Positions 63,815 through 64,000 of a stretch of 64,000 bases of DNA are shown here, piece after piece. A program made the position numbers and the translations under genes. The DNA is from Muntiacus reevesi. Taxonomy: Eukaryota; Chordata; Mammalia; Artiodactyla; Cervidae. Position 1 is the first letter of the stretch. Every line of letters starts with the position of its first letter. The notes beneath the pieces are model-generated. The model was not told the DNA's origin, did no database searches, and worked only from the letters and a program-made list of their open reading frames with translations. The DNA is taken from assembly GCF_963930625.1 (NCBI RefSeq), contig NC_089250.1, positions 199,057,932 through 199,121,931 of the forward strand. The letters run 5' to 3'.

Positions 63815-64000
63815 TCATGAAATTTTTTTTTCATTTTTTAAAATTTTTTAAAATTCATTAATTTATTTATTTTATTTTACAACATTGTATTGGTTTTGCC
63901 ATACATTGACTTGAATCCACCATGGGTATACATGTGTTCCCCATCCTGAACCCCCCTCCCACCTCCCTCCCTATCCCAACCCTCTGGGTCATCCCAGTGC
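63815..64000 (-). mobile_element. Bovine-type L1 3' end, running off the window
   Basis: Antisense L1 3' UTR: 'ttacaacattgtattggttt', 'tgacttgaatccaccatggg', 'atacatgtgttccccatcct' and 'accctctgggtcatcccagt'. Low divergence suggests a young copy. The body continues beyond position 64,000. Confidence 0.92.

Overview
This is ruminant (bovid-type) nuclear DNA from an intergenic or intronic region. The diagnosis comes from the repeats: many SINEs of the Bov-tA and BOV-A2 type, several RTE-type BovB LINE copies, artiodactyl L1 3' ends, and tRNA-Glu-type SINEs of the CHR family. The repeats cannot settle the species (cattle, sheep, goat, buffalo). I found no convincing protein-coding gene, rRNA, tRNA gene, CRISPR array or bacterial-type operon. 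Nearly all longer open frames lie in retroposons or are short chance frames.

Layout. 1-9 kb: a CpG-rich left edge, MIR and MLT1-like LTR remnants, a palindromic DNA element, a mariner-like hairpin of the kind that gives rise to the bovine mir-2284/2285 microRNAs, MER5A, CHR SINEs, and a 1.8 kb BovB on the minus strand (7.0-8.8 kb). 9-20 kb: artiodactyl L1 3' ends, Bov-tA SINEs, L2 and MIR remnants, and a repeat-poor stretch at 13.7-14.5 kb that looks like a conserved non-coding element. 20-25 kb: an old, decayed plus-strand L1 of about 3 kb carrying a (CA)n microsatellite and younger insertions, then a second candidate conserved element near 24 kb. 25-42 kb: mostly unique sequence with MIR, L2, MLT1 and MLT2 remnants, three BovB fragments and an L1 5' end. 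43-45.4 kb: a 2.4 kb BovB on the plus strand that keeps its reverse-transcriptase YADD motif but has broken frames. 45.6-50 kb: an old minus-strand L1 opened by layers of later insertions. 50-64 kb: L2, MIR and hAT remnants, a BovB copy with an internal inversion, two further old minus-strand L1 copies with nested SINEs, an MLT1 LTR split by an L1 that is itself split by a composite SINE, and the 3' end of a young L1 running off the right edge.

No genes work together here. What can be read is insertion history: nesting order, target-site duplications, and two 5' inversions typical of LINE integration. No new molecular system is evident. The items most worth checking are the BovB inversion bounded by a perfect 13 bp duplication (52.1-52.9 kb), the 58 bp direct repeat around a SINE (40.4-40.7 kb), the microRNA-like hairpin (4.37 kb), and the candidate conserved elements near 14.1, 24.2 and 32.55 kb. 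Family names come from memory of consensus sequences, not from a database search; boundaries are good to roughly 5-30 bases unless a target-site duplication is given.
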